Shown: positions 27,832 through 36,268 of the stretch, piece by piece
Layout: every line of letters starts with the position of its first letter
Position numbering within the stretch: position 1 is the stretch's first letter
Assembly (NCBI RefSeq): GCF_020535545.1
Contig: NZ_CP084752.1
Location: forward strand, 1,533,501-1,597,500
DNA length: 64,000 nt
DNA from: Roseateles sp. XES5
GTDB taxonomy: Bacteria > Pseudomonadota > Alphaproteobacteria > Rhizobiales > Rhizobiaceae
Direction of reading: 5' to 3'
The notes under the pieces: generated by a model
Database searches by the model: none
The model's input: the letters and a program-made list of their open reading frames with translations, nothing else
What the model was told of the DNA's origin: nothing
Made by a program: the position numbers and the translations under genes

Positions 27832-29262
27832 CTAGCGGCTCATTGCCCAATCGCGGATGCGCTGGAGGCCCGCGGCCAGAAGCTGCGCGGCGGCGGCCTC
27901 GTCGGCGGCTTCCACGTAGCAGCGCATTTCCGGCGCATTGCCCGAGGGACGGAAATGGATGACGGCACCGTTTTCCAGCGTCACGCGCAGGCCATCGATG
28001 TCGCTCGTCTTCTGCGGCACGCCGATGGGCGCGAGGAAGGCGGAAAGCGCACCGGCGCCCGAACGCAGCTCGGCCATCAGCGCGGCGCTCGTCTCGACCG
28101 GAAAGTTCTCCAGCCGGTCGCTTGCCGCGGCGGGCAGGGCGAATCGCGCGGCGATTTCGGAGAGCGGCCTGTCTTCGGCCGCCCGCAGGGCAAGGACGGC
28201 GAGGACGGGCATCAGGCTGTCGCGGGTCGGCAGCGGAGCGAGCGCATGGCCGTTCACCGTGAAGGTCGTCGCCGTCAGCGTGCCGCCATTGGCCTCGAAG
28301 CCGGCGACGCTTCCTTCACCCGCGGCCACGGCCTCGTTCATCGCCGCGATCACGAAGGGCGAGCCGACCCTGGTGCGCAGCACCGCGCCCGCGACGGCGG
28401 CCTCGATGCCGGAATTGGAGGTGACGGGCGTGGCGACCGCCGTCGCGCCGAGGAAGCGGCTGGCGATGAGGCCGATGAGGTCGCCACGGATCGGCGTGCC
28501 TGTTTCGTCGGCGATCAGCGGCCGGTCGCCATCGCCGTCGGCGGAAATGATGGCATGAAGGCCGTGCTCGACGGCCCAGCCCCTGAGAAGCGCGACGGTT
28601 TCCGGCGAGACGGCCTCGGTATCGACCGGGATGAAGGTTTGCGAGCGGCCGAGCGCGACGACGTCGGCACCGTAATGGGCGAGCACCGAGACGAAGAGAT
28701 CGCGCGCCACGGTGGAGTGCTGATAGACCCCGACCCTGAGGCCCGCCAGGCTGCGTTCAGGCAGGAGCGTGCGGTTGCGGTGACCGTAGAGCGCCATGGC
28801 GGCATCGTGCAGGTCTTCGGCCTCTTCCTGCGCGGCATCGAAGACGGCGCCCTCGGTGCGGAGCGCTTCGGCGGCGGTGGTGATCGCGGCCTCGTCCGCC
28901 TTGTCGATCTCGCCGTCGGGCCGGTAGAACTTGATGCCGTTGCGATCGGCGGGGATGTGCGAGCCCGTCACCATCAGGCAGGCGACCTTGCGAGCAAGGC
29001 CAAGCAGGGCCAGCGCCGGGGTCGGCAGTTCACCGCAATCGCGCGGCTGAAGGCCGGCCCTGCGCAGGGCGGCGATGGCGATGGCGGAAATCGCCGGACT
29101 GGACGCGCGGAAGTCGCGGCCGATCAGGATCTCGTCTCCCGGCCTGGAAAGGCCGGCGGCGAGAAGATGGCGGGCGAAGGCGGTGGCATAGAGCGCGCTT
29201 GCCGGCCCTTCCAGATCCACGGAAAGACCCCTGAGGCCGCTGGTTCCGAATTTCAGGCTCAT
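27832..29262 (-). CDS. phosphomannomutase/phosphoglucomutase family (NoeK/ManB-like)
   Basis: 476-aa alpha-D-phosphohexomutase. N-terminus LKFGTSGLRGLSVDL, phosphoserine loop LMVTGSHIPADRNGIKFY, Mg-binding loop ISADGDGDRPLIAD, sugar-specificity loop VAGFEANGGTLTA, and C-terminal phosphate-binding loop HFRPSGNAPEMRCY. GFEANGG rather than GEQSGH argues for mannose/glucose phosphates over glucosamine phosphate (GlmM). It would supply GDP-mannose for surface polysaccharide. Start ATG at 29262, no close neighbour on its strand. Confidence 0.9.
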   Translation of the reverse strand: MSLKFGTSGLRGLSVDLEGPASALYATAFARHLLAAGLSRPGDEILIGRDFRASSPAISAIAIAALRRAGLQPRDCGELPTPALALLGLARKVACLMVTGSHIPADRNGIKFYRPDGEIDKADEAAITTAAEALRTEGAVFDAAQEEAEDLHDAAMALYGHRNRTLLPERSLAGLRVGVYQHSTVARDLFVSVLAHYGADVVALGRSQTFIPVDTEAVSPETVALLRGWAVEHGLHAIISADGDGDRPLIADETGTPIRGDLIGLIASRFLGATAVATPVTSNSGIEAAVAGAVLRTRVGSPFVIAAMNEAVAAGEGSVAGFEANGGTLTATTFTVNGHALAPLPTRDSLMPVLAVLALRAAEDRPLSEIAARFALPAAASDRLENFPVETSAALMAELRSGAGALSAFLAPIGVPQKTSDIDGLRVTLENGAVIHFRPSGNAPEMRCYVEAADEAAAAQLLAAGLQRIRDWAMSR

Positions 29263-29427
29263 GCTGTCCTCACGCCCCTTGCGGATTGAAAATCCTGCGA
29301 TACATCCCGCTCAAACACGGTCGCGATCATGAATAAAACAAAATACGTGAACGTAATGCAAAGCAGGGACGTGACAGGGAAATATCCCGAAAAGCGGGAA
29401 ACATCCCGCGAGAACAGTGAGGATCAC

Positions 29428-29811
29428 ATGTCGAAGATTCGGAATCTCGTTTTCGGTTGTGCGATGGGCATTGCCTCCGCAATCGCGCCCATGGGCGCGG
29501 CCCAGGCCGTCCCGCTCGCCGTGCCGGATATGAACGTACAGACGAAAAGCGACGTGCAGAAGGCGCAGGTGGAATTCTGCGTCGGCTATGGCTGCGAGCG
29601 TCCGCGCTATTATCGCCGCCATCATCGCCCGTATTACGGCTATGAGCGCCGCTACTATCGCCCGCGCTACGAGCAGCCCCGCTACTATGGCGGCGGGCGT
29701 AACGCGCATGTGCGCTGGTGCATGAACCGCTACCGCACCTACGATCCCTATACCAACCGCTACCATGCGGGCGGCGGCGTCTATCGCGTCTGCTACTCGC
29801 CCTATCGCTAA
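29428..29811 (+). CDS. BA14K-like secreted protein, Tyr/Arg-rich
   Basis: 127-aa exported protein. Signal peptide MSKIRNLVFGCAMGIASAIAPMGAAQA, a middle region rich in Arg and Tyr (YYRRHHRPYYGYERRYYRPR), and a C-terminal motif HVRWCMNRYRTYDPYTNRYH as in the BA14K family of Brucella and rhizobia, with the paired Cys. Family members are small envelope proteins with lectin-like or immunoreactive behaviour. Start at 29428 has GAGGA upstream, directly after a small hairpin GCGGGA-AACA-TCCCGC (29394-29409) in the leader. Confidence 0.85.
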   Translation: MSKIRNLVFGCAMGIASAIAPMGAAQAVPLAVPDMNVQTKSDVQKAQVEFCVGYGCERPRYYRRHHRPYYGYERRYYRPRYEQPRYYGGGRNAHVRWCMNRYRTYDPYTNRYHAGGGVYRVCYSPYR

Positions 29812-29834
29812 GCGCGACGGGCAGGACGGAACGG

Positions 29835-29860
29835 ACGGCGGGCTTCGGCCCGCCGTTTTC
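29835..29860 (+). terminator. terminator of the BA14K-like gene
   Basis: Stem ACGGCGGGC / GCCCGCCGT with a TTCG tetraloop followed by TTTCGTTT, 24 bp past the stop and directly before the convergent SelW-like gene. Confidence 0.8.
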
Positions 29861-29862
29861 GT

Positions 29863-30162
29863 TTAGCCGTTGTTGTGATCGGCCCGGTCCGTATGGCCGA
29901 GATCGCGGCCGGGCTCGATGATATCGCGCACCCGCTGTTTCAGTTCCTTCGGCCCCGGAAAGCCGCCATCGCGCTTGCGCTCCCAGACGAGCGCCTCGCC
30001 GACGCGGATCTCGAAATTGCCGCCCGTGCCGGGAATGAGGGCGACTTCGCCCAGGGCATCGGAAAAGGTCGACAGAAGCTCCTGCGCCATCCAGCCGGCC
30101 CGCAGCAGCCAGTTGCACTGGGTGCAGTAGAGAATGGAAACGCGGGGCTTTTCTGCGGACAT
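29863..30162 (-). CDS. SelT/SelW/SelH-family (Rdx) selenoprotein-like protein
   Basis: 99-aa thioredoxin-like protein with redox motif CTQC (ILYCTQCNWLLRAGWM), the cysteine version of the selenoprotein W active site, followed by the conserved VALIPGTGGNFEIRV and KRDGGFPGPKELKQRVRD. Cytosolic; the exact substrate of this family is unknown. Start at 30162 (MSAEKPRVS) with GAGGAGG upstream; an 11-codon extension is not supported. Confidence 0.9.
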   Translation of the reverse strand: MSAEKPRVSILYCTQCNWLLRAGWMAQELLSTFSDALGEVALIPGTGGNFEIRVGEALVWERKRDGGFPGPKELKQRVRDIIEPGRDLGHTDRADHNNG

Positions 30163-30295
30163 GGCGACCTCCTCTTTCGGTCCCCCAGCATACATTGGCA
30201 GAAGCGTCTTGGCACCCGGCGGATCGCGTTCGCCTCACAGAAATGTCAACTCAATTTATCAAGTTTTGTCGGCGGACATCTTGTCGCAACCGACT

Positions 30296-30336
30296 TCCTG
30301 TCGGAGAGGAATGCACCCACAACCTTCCGACAGGAG
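30296..30336 (+). promoter_or_regulatory. leader hairpin covering the doxX-like ribosome-binding site
   Basis: Perfect 10-bp inverted repeat TCCTGTCGGA (30296-30305) and TCCGACAGGA (30326-30335). The right arm contains the CAGGAG ribosome-binding site of the gene starting at 30344, so the folded RNA would hide it. Inference. Confidence 0.45.
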
Positions 30337-30343
30337 CCTCCCC

Positions 30344-30793
30344 ATGACCGAGCTTGCCAGCCCGAAGCCCCGCCTGATCCTTCCCGCCCTTGGCGGCCTC
30401 TATTCGACCCTCCATGAGGGCGCGGAAACGCTCCTGCGTCTTGCTGCCGGCGGCCTGCTCGCCACGCACGGCTATGGCAAGATCCTCGATCCCTTCGGCG
30501 CGAGCGGCATGGTGGAGAGCCTCGGCTTCTATCCTGGCGCCTTCTGGTCGCCGTTGCTTTCAGCCACGGAATTCTTCGGCGGCATCCTCATCGCCATCGG
30601 CCTCTTCACGCGGCCGGCCGCCTTTGCCGGCATGATCGTGCTCGCCGTCACCGTCTATTTCCACGGCGTCGTCGCCGGTGAAGGTCTGATGGGGGCGGAA
30701 AAGTCGATCCTCTGGACGCTGATCCTGCTCTTCTTCGCGGTACGCGGCGCCAATGCCCACTCCGTCGACGCCAAACTCGGCCGTCAGTTCTGA
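30344..30793 (+). CDS. DoxX-family membrane protein
   Basis: 149-aa integral membrane protein with four hydrophobic helices; LLRLAAGGLLATHGYGKI, ATEFFGGILIAIGLFTRPAAFAGMIV and AEKSILWTLILLFFAVRG are typical DoxX features. Often part of thiol or stress pathways in actinobacteria and proteobacteria; role here unknown. The 3' end overlaps the convergent response-regulator gene by 10 bp. Confidence 0.9.
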   Translation: MTELASPKPRLILPALGGLYSTLHEGAETLLRLAAGGLLATHGYGKILDPFGASGMVESLGFYPGAFWSPLLSATEFFGGILIAIGLFTRPAAFAGMIVLAVTVYFHGVVAGEGLMGAEKSILWTLILLFFAVRGANAHSVDAKLGRQF

Positions 30794-31182
30794 TCGGCCT
30801 CTGAGGGCGGCTGCGGTTTCTGCCGCAGCCGCTCGCGCACCAGCCCGGCCAGCGCCTCGCCGTCGAAGGGTTTGCGGGCGACCGAAATGCCAGGGAAGCC
30901 GGCGATGCCGTCGGGATGAATGTCCGCGATGGTCGTGAAGACCAGCGGCACGCCCGCCGCCACCAGCCGCGCGGTGCGCTCCGTGATCCGCCCCACGTCC
31001 AGCGGCACGTCGAGCAGGCAGAGATCGATTTCCGCCAGCGCCGCCGCGTCCCACTGGTCGAGCTGTTCCGGACGCAGCAGGGTGATGCGGCAATCCAGCG
31101 CCGCCTTGATCAGGTATTCCGCATCGAGCGCGATCAGGAATTCGCGCTCGGCAATCACGATGTGCGGAAGAAATTGGTCCAT
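30784..31182 (-). CDS. single-domain response regulator
   Basis: 132-aa receiver domain without an output domain. Phosphoacceptor Asp in DLCLLDVPLD, switch Thr in LVFTTIAD, Lys in VARKPFDGEAL. The N-terminal acidic pair is reduced to a single Glu (VIAEREFL), a common variation in rhizobial stand-alone receivers. Start at 31182 (MDQFLPHIVI) is supported by GAGGAG; a start at 31203 lacks one. No histidine kinase in the window. Transcribed away from the Crp/Fnr gene. Confidence 0.85.
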   Translation of the reverse strand: MDQFLPHIVIAEREFLIALDAEYLIKAALDCRITLLRPEQLDQWDAAALAEIDLCLLDVPLDVGRITERTARLVAAGVPLVFTTIADIHPDGIAGFPGISVARKPFDGEALAGLVRERLRQKPQPPSEADQN

Positions 31183-31360
31183 GGCGCCGCACTCCTCGTC
31201 CATGTGGAACCGTCAGAATCGGGCGGTTCGGGAGGCGGACTGTGGGCCGGGGCGGAGGGGGTGTCATTTAAAAAAGACATAGCCCAGCGCGGAACAACTC
31301 CAGGTGTCCGACGTTCCGATGCCAGCCGCTGGGCGGCGGGCTCGAACGAGGGGAAGAAGC

Positions 31361-32125
31361 GTGACGGATCATGGCGCGGCGGCCAGCCTGCAACCGAAAT
31401 GGCGTACGCCCTGCCAGCAATGTCCGCTGCGAAACCTTACCGCCTTTCGGGATTTCTCCGCGAAGGAACTGGAATTCGTCGCGCAGTTCAAGAGCGGCGA
31501 ACTGACGGTCGAGCGCGGCGCGACGATCCTCGTCGAGGGCATGCACAGCGCCCATCTCTTCACCGTGCTGTCGGGCTGGACCTTCCGCTACAAGCTGCTG
31601 ACGGACGGGCGGCGGCAGATCATGAACTACGGCCTGCCGGGCGATCTCATCGGCCTGCAAGGCAGCCTGATGGGGGAGATGGACCATTCCGTGGAGGCGC
31701 TGACGCCCGTGACGCTCTGCGTCTTCGAGCGCGCGAAACTGGACCGGCTGTTCGAGCGCCATGCCTCATTGGCCTATGATCTCACCTGGATCGCCGCCCA
31801 TGAGGAACGCATCCTCGACGAGCATCTCCTGAGCCTTGGCCGACGCACGGCGCTGGAGCGCACCGCCTATCTCGTGTCCTTCCTCCACCAGCGCGCCCAT
31901 GCTTCCGGCCTCAACGGCGGACGGCGCACCATACCGATCACCCAGCAGCATGTGGCCGACACGCTCGGTCTCTCGCTCGTCCACACGAACAAGACCCTGC
32001 GCAAGCTTGCGGACCGCAAGCTGATGCGCTGGCAGGAGCGGGGCTGCGAAATCCTCGATGCCGACGGGCTTCAGGCGCTGGCGGGATGGGAAGGGCTGCA
32101 GCGCGGACCGCGACCCTTCATCTAG
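31361..32125 (+). CDS. Crp/Fnr-family transcriptional regulator
   Basis: 254-aa regulator: cyclic-nucleotide-like effector domain (GATILVEGMHSAHLFTVLSGW, GLPGDLIGLQGSLMG) and C-terminal winged helix (ITQQHVADTLGLSLVHTNKTLRKLADRKLM). A CxxC pair near the N-terminus (CQQCPLRN) recalls Fnr-type proteins but lacks the full four-Cys cluster set. Starts at GTG 31361 with GAGGGGA upstream; an ATG at 31304 has no ribosome site. The stop codon TAG (32123-32125) is contributed by the adjoining RIME-like repeat. Confidence 0.88.
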   Translation: MTDHGAAASLQPKWRTPCQQCPLRNLTAFRDFSAKELEFVAQFKSGELTVERGATILVEGMHSAHLFTVLSGWTFRYKLLTDGRRQIMNYGLPGDLIGLQGSLMGEMDHSVEALTPVTLCVFERAKLDRLFERHASLAYDLTWIAAHEERILDEHLLSLGRRTALERTAYLVSFLHQRAHASGLNGGRRTIPITQQHVADTLGLSLVHTNKTLRKLADRKLMRWQERGCEILDADGLQALAGWEGLQRGPRPFI

Positions 32126-32227
32126 AGTTTGTCAGGGAAAAGTGGAAACCGGTTTTCCCGGAAAGACAAACGAAAACAAAGGAGTTCAGAGCATGTCTGG
32201 TTCGATCTGAACCTGACAAACTCTAGC
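32122..32227 (-). repeat. RIME-like dispersed repeat, copy 1
   Basis: About 105 bp made of two imperfect palindromes, in inverse orientation to the copies at 50838 and 60848: ends CTAGAG...CTCTAG, GGAAAAGTGG then ACCGGTTTTCCC, and ATGTCTGGTTCGATCTGAACCTGACA. Similar elements are frequent between rhizobial genes. Not coding. Confidence 0.85.
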
Positions 32228-32301
32228 GCCATTCCGGCTCTTGTTTTTCCGCGCCAACCGACATCGAAGCGATGCCGCCTCGGCGGGAAGGACTGAAGCG
32301 C

Positions 32302-33342
32302 CTAGGCGACGTCCCAATGCAGCGGGAACATCGGATCGAACACCGTGACCGGCCCGGCGCCCGTTTCGATCTTGGCCGGGAAGGACACGGCCTGCGCCCG
32401 CTTGACGAGGCGGATCGTCTCCTCGTTTGCCGGCAGGCCGTACCAGGCCGGGCCGTTCAGCGAGGCGAAGGCTTCGAGCCTGTCGAGCGCACCGTCCTCT
32501 TCGAAGACATGGGCAAGGCAGCTCATCGTGTTGATCGAGGTATAGATGCCGGCGCAACCGCAGGCGCATTCCTTCAGCGGATCGACATGCGGCGCGGAAT
32601 CCGTGCCGAGGAAGAAGCGCTTGTCGCCGGACGTGGCGGCGGCACGTAGCGCCAGCCGGTGTTCCTCGCGCTTGGCAACAGGCAGGCAGTAATAGTGCGG
32701 CTTGATGCCGCCGACGAGGATGGCGTTGCGGTTGATGATCAGATGATGGGTGGTGATCGAACCGGCGAGATTGTCCTTGGCGGACTTGATGTAGTCGATG
32801 CCGTTCTTCGTCGTCACATGCTCCATGGTGACGCGCAGGTCCGGCAGGCGCTTGCGCAGCGGGTCCAGCACCGTCTCGATGAACACGGCCTCGCGGTCGA
32901 AGATATCGACCTCCGGCGTCGTCACCTCACCATGCACGCAGAGCGTCAGGCCGATCTTCGCCATGCGCTCCAGCACCGGCATCGCCTTGTCCATGTCGCG
33001 CACACCGCCGTGGGAATTGGTCGTCGCGCCGGCGGGATAAAGCTTTACGGCGCGGATCAGGCCGCTCCTGAAGCCGGTTTCGACGTCGTCGGCATCGGTG
33101 TGCTCGGTGAGGTAGAGCGTCATCAGCGGCTCGAACCAGTCGCCCTCGGGAAGGGCGGCAAGGATACGGTCGCGGTAGGCCGACGCATCCGCCGTGGTGA
33201 CGACGGGCGGCACGAGGTTCGGCATGATGATCGCGCGGGCGAAATGGCGGCTGGTGTCGCCGATCACGCCTTCGAGCATCGCCCCGTCGCGCAGGTGCAG
33301 GTGCCAGTCGTCCGGCCGGCGGATGGTGAGTTCAGTGGTCAT
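32302..33342 (-). CDS. pyrC: dihydroorotase
   Basis: 346-aa zinc amidohydrolase closing carbamoyl-aspartate to dihydroorotate in pyrimidine synthesis, class II (E. coli PyrC-like, similar length). Metal-binding [10 protein letters not shown] near the N-terminus, [16 protein letters not shown] with the carbamylated lysine, [13 protein letters not shown], and GTDSAPH with the catalytic Asp. Start at 33342 ([10 protein letters not shown]) has GGGAG eight bases upstream; the ATG two codons earlier is too close to it. Confidence 0.95.
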   Translation of the reverse strand: MTTELTIRRPDDWHLHLRDGAMLEGVIGDTSRHFARAIIMPNLVPPVVTTADASAYRDRILAALPEGDWFEPLMTLYLTEHTDADDVETGFRSGLIRAVKLYPAGATTNSHGGVRDMDKAMPVLERMAKIGLTLCVHGEVTTPEVDIFDREAVFIETVLDPLRKRLPDLRVTMEHVTTKNGIDYIKSAKDNLAGSITTHHLIINRNAILVGGIKPHYYCLPVAKREEHRLALRAAATSGDKRFFLGTDSAPHVDPLKECACGCAGIYTSINTMSCLAHVFEEDGALDRLEAFASLNGPAWYGLPANEETIRLVKRAQAVSFPAKIETGAGPVTVFDPMFPLHWDVA

Positions 33343-33360
33343 CGGCATGTCTCCCGTCTT

Positions 33361-33386
33361 GAAGCCTTCCGCTGGCGGAAGGCTTC
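33361..33386. terminator. hairpin between frcK and pyrC
   Basis: Stem GAAGCCTTCC / GGAAGGCTTC with a 6-nt loop, no T run. Lies downstream of the frc operon and just upstream of pyrC. Possible terminator or mRNA-stabilising structure. Confidence 0.45.
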
Positions 33387-33488
33387 AACTCCCTGTTCTG
33401 GCGCAATCGCGGATGCAAAACCGCTTGGCAGTTTCGCCGGAATTGCTTTCGTGTTGCGATAGCACCGGAAGGGACGGCCGACAATTCC

Positions 33489-34112
33489 TCAGAAAAGATC
33501 GATGGTGAGGTCGGCGGGACGGGAGTTGTCCAGGATGCGCTTTCCGTTCGGCAGGTCGTTGCCGTAGAGCTTCCAGTGGATCTGGTCCTCCGGCAGCGCG
33601 TATTGCAGCCAGCGCCGGCGCAGGCGCTCTTCCAGCACCGCATAGGGCGGGCCGACGAAGATGGTGAAGTCGAAGAGGCCGTCGAGCCGGTCCCAGGGCG
33701 TGTCCCGGAACAGCAGGTAGTTGCCCTCGGCGAGGATGAACCGCGTTTCCTCGGGTATGGCGCGCGCCGCATTGATGGCGATCTCGCGTGTCCGGTCGAA
33801 GACCGGCACCAGCACCTCGCCCTCCGCCCGTTTCAGCGCCGCCACGATATCGACGAAGCCGCGCCCGTCGAAACTTTCCGGCGCCCCCTTGCGCGGCAGG
33901 AGCCCGCGTTCGGCAAGGATGCCGTTGTCCATGTGGAAGCCGTCCATCGGCAGGATTTCCGCGCGCTCGCCGCGGGCGAGCAAGGTTTCGCGGAGCGCTT
34001 CCACCAGCGTCGACTTTCCGGCCCCGGGCGGGCCGGCAATACCGATCATGAAGCGGCGCGCGTTTGCCGCGCACCGCTGGAGATCATTTGCGATCGCATC
34101 GACAGTCATCAT
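33489..34112 (-). CDS. frcK: P-loop kinase of the fructose transport operon (FrcK-like)
   Basis: 207-aa nucleoside/uridine-kinase-like P-loop protein. Walker A GIAGPPGAGKST (residues about 24-35), PMDGFHMDN and ILAEGNYLLFRDTPWDRL match the FrcK/YggC-type kinases. Last gene of frcBCAK; its start overlaps the end of frcA by four bases. In Sinorhizobium the gene belongs to the fructose uptake operon, yet its phosphorylation target is not settled. Confidence 0.88.
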   Translation of the reverse strand: MMTVDAIANDLQRCAANARRFMIGIAGPPGAGKSTLVEALRETLLARGERAEILPMDGFHMDNGILAERGLLPRKGAPESFDGRGFVDIVAALKRAEGEVLVPVFDRTREIAINAARAIPEETRFILAEGNYLLFRDTPWDRLDGLFDFTIFVGPPYAVLEERLRRRWLQYALPEDQIHWKLYGNDLPNGKRILDNSRPADLTIDLF

Positions 34113-34888
34113 GCGGCGACGGCCTCGGCCGGCGCCTTTGCCCCGGTCATGAAGGCAACGGCGTCGGACATGGTGTAGTCCTTCGGATTGATGACGGTGA
34201 GCCGCCGGCCGAGCCGGTGGATGTGGATGCGGTCCGCCACCTCGAAGACATGCGGCATGTTGTGCGAGATGAGCACGATCGGGATGCCGCGCCGGCGCAC
34301 GTCGAGGATCAGTTCCAGGACGCGCCGGCTTTCCTTGACGCCGAGCGCCGCCGTCGGTTCGTCGAGGATGATGACCTTCGAACCGAAGGCCGCCGCGCGG
34401 GCCACGGCCACGCCCTGACGCTGGCCGCCCGAGAGCGTCTCCACCGCCTGGTTGATGTTCTGGATGGTCATCAGGCCGAGTTCGGAGAGCTTGTCGCGGG
34501 CGAACTTTTCCATCGCGCCGCGGTCGAGCGTGCGGAACAGGCTGCCCATGACGCCGGGTTTGCGGATTTCGCGGCCAAGGAACATGTTGTCGGCGATCGA
34601 GAGCGCCGGCGAAAGCGCCAGGTTCTGGTAGACGGTCTCGATGCCGGCCTTGCGCGCCTCGATGGGCGAGCGGAAGGTGACGGGCTTGCCTTCCAGCCTG
34701 ATCTCGCCCTCGTCCGGCGTGATGGCGCCGGAGATCGCCTTGATCATCGAGGACTTGCCCGCGCCGTTGTCGCCGATCACGGCGAGGATTTCGCCGGGAT
34801 AGAGGTCGAAGTCGGCGTTGTCGAGGGCGGTGACGCGGCCGTAGCGCTTGACGAGCCCTCTTGCGGTAAGAATGGGTTCCTGAGCCAT
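34109..34888 (-). CDS. frcA: fructose ABC transporter ATP-binding protein
   Basis: 259-aa single-cassette sugar ATPase of the FrcA type, half the length of RbsA/AraG double cassettes and equal to Sinorhizobium FrcA. Walker A IGDNGAGKSSMI, signature ETLSGGQRQGVAVARAAAFG, Walker B VIILDEPTAALG, H-loop LISHNM. Start at 34888 overlaps the frcC stop (ATGA) and is followed by frcK with another four-base overlap, so the three are tightly coupled. Confidence 0.93.
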   Translation of the reverse strand: MAQEPILTARGLVKRYGRVTALDNADFDLYPGEILAVIGDNGAGKSSMIKAISGAITPDEGEIRLEGKPVTFRSPIEARKAGIETVYQNLALSPALSIADNMFLGREIRKPGVMGSLFRTLDRGAMEKFARDKLSELGLMTIQNINQAVETLSGGQRQGVAVARAAAFGSKVIILDEPTAALGVKESRRVLELILDVRRRGIPIVLISHNMPHVFEVADRIHIHRLGRRLTVINPKDYTMSDAVAFMTGAKAPAEAVAA

Positions 34889-35979
34889 CAGCCTGCTACC
34901 TTTCTGATCCACTGGTCGATTGCGACTGCCGAGATGATGAGGACGCCGATGAGCAGATACGTCCATTGCGGGTCCGTGCCGATGAGGCGAAGGCCGAGCG
35001 AGAAGACGCCGACGATGAGCGCCCCGAAGATCATGCCGAGGATCGAGCCGCGCCCGCCGAAGAGCGAGAGGCCGCCGATCACCACCGCCGTGATCGATTC
35101 GATATTGGCGAACTGGCCGGCGGTGGGCGAGACCGAGCCGATGCGGCCGATGAGCGCCCAGCCGGCGAGCGCGCAGATGAGGCCGGACAGCGTATAGACC
35201 GAGACCAGCATGCGCTTGACGTTGACGCCGGCAAGCTCCGCCGCATCGGGATCGTCGCCGACCGCATAGACATGGCGGCCCCAGGCGGTGTGGTTCAGCA
35301 CGTACCAGAGCAGGGCGACGAGCAGCACCATGGCGATGACGCCGTAGGTGAAGACCGCGCTGCCGAGCTTGAAGGTGCTGCCGAAGAATTGCAGTAGCGG
35401 CGCGTTCGTCGCGATGTCCTGCGAGCGGATCGTCTCGTTGGCCGAATAGAGGAAGTTGGAGGCGAGGATGATCTGCCACATGCCGAGCGTGACGATGAAG
35501 GGCGGCAGCTTCATGCGGGCGACGAGCAGGCCGTTGATATAGCCGCAGAGCGCCCCGCAGGCCAGGCCACAGGCAACGGCCACCACCGGCGGCAGGCCGT
35601 AGCGGAAGGTGAACTGGCCCATGACGACGGACGAGAGCACCATGATCGCACCGACCGAAAGATCGATGCCGGCCGTCAGGATGACCAGCGTCTGCGCCGC
35701 GCCGACGATGCCGACGATCGCCACCTGCTGGAGGATGAGCGTCAGGGTGAAGGCGGAGAAGAACTTGCCGCCGAGGATGGCGCCGAAGATCGCCACCGAC
35801 AGCACGAGCACGATCAAGGGCACGGCCGAGGGACTGCCGTGCAGGAAGTGCTGGAATTTCTGGATGGGTGTCTTGTCATTGGTGTCGAAGGACGCCACCT
35901 GCGTGGAACTGCCCGAGAGCACCTTCTCGAATTCCTGTGAGGGCTGCGAGCCCTGCGAGACCGTCGTTGTCTCACTCAT
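34888..35979 (-). CDS. frcC: fructose ABC transporter permease
   Basis: 363-aa sugar permease (RbsC/BPD_transp_2 family) with a hydrophilic N-terminal extension of about 50 residues, as in FrcC, and about ten helices. ILTAGIDLSVGAIMVLSS, NGLLVARMKLPPFIVTLGMW and VGDDPDAAELAGVNVKR are family hallmarks. Start at 35979 (MSETTTVSQG) after GGAGGAA. Separated from frcB by 289 bp with a strong hairpin. Confidence 0.93.
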   Translation of the reverse strand: MSETTTVSQGSQPSQEFEKVLSGSSTQVASFDTNDKTPIQKFQHFLHGSPSAVPLIVLVLSVAIFGAILGGKFFSAFTLTLILQQVAIVGIVGAAQTLVILTAGIDLSVGAIMVLSSVVMGQFTFRYGLPPVVAVACGLACGALCGYINGLLVARMKLPPFIVTLGMWQIILASNFLYSANETIRSQDIATNAPLLQFFGSTFKLGSAVFTYGVIAMVLLVALLWYVLNHTAWGRHVYAVGDDPDAAELAGVNVKRMLVSVYTLSGLICALAGWALIGRIGSVSPTAGQFANIESITAVVIGGLSLFGGRGSILGMIFGALIVGVFSLGLRLIGTDPQWTYLLIGVLIISAVAIDQWIRKVAG

Positions 35980-36235
35980 GATCCTGTTCCTCCCTTCCGT
36001 GTGCCGACCGTCGCGGCATTGCCGGATGAAATGATGCACGGACGCATCGCGGTGGCGCTTGCGCATCCGCCGCCTTCTGCGGGCGGCCTCCTTCGCGAAC
36101 GGCCGGCATCATCGCCGCCGTTCCCTGAGGAGAAAGGTGCCCACGTCTCACTGCTGTTGTCAAAAACTAAGGGTGCGTTCCAGGCTTTCGCCTTTGCGCC
36201 ATTGCGCACGCCACCCGATCCGTCCGTGGCGGATT

Positions 36236-36260
36236 GCCGGCCCGGTCATGCCGGGCCGGC
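36236..36260 (-). terminator. intercistronic hairpin frcB-frcC
   Basis: Perfect 10-bp stem GCCGGCCCGG / CCGGGCCGGC with a 5-nt loop, starting 9 bp after the frcB stop on the minus strand. No T run. It likely retains more binding-protein mRNA than permease mRNA. The remainder of 35980-36235 shows no gene. Confidence 0.6.
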
Positions 36261-36268
36261 TTGGAGCC

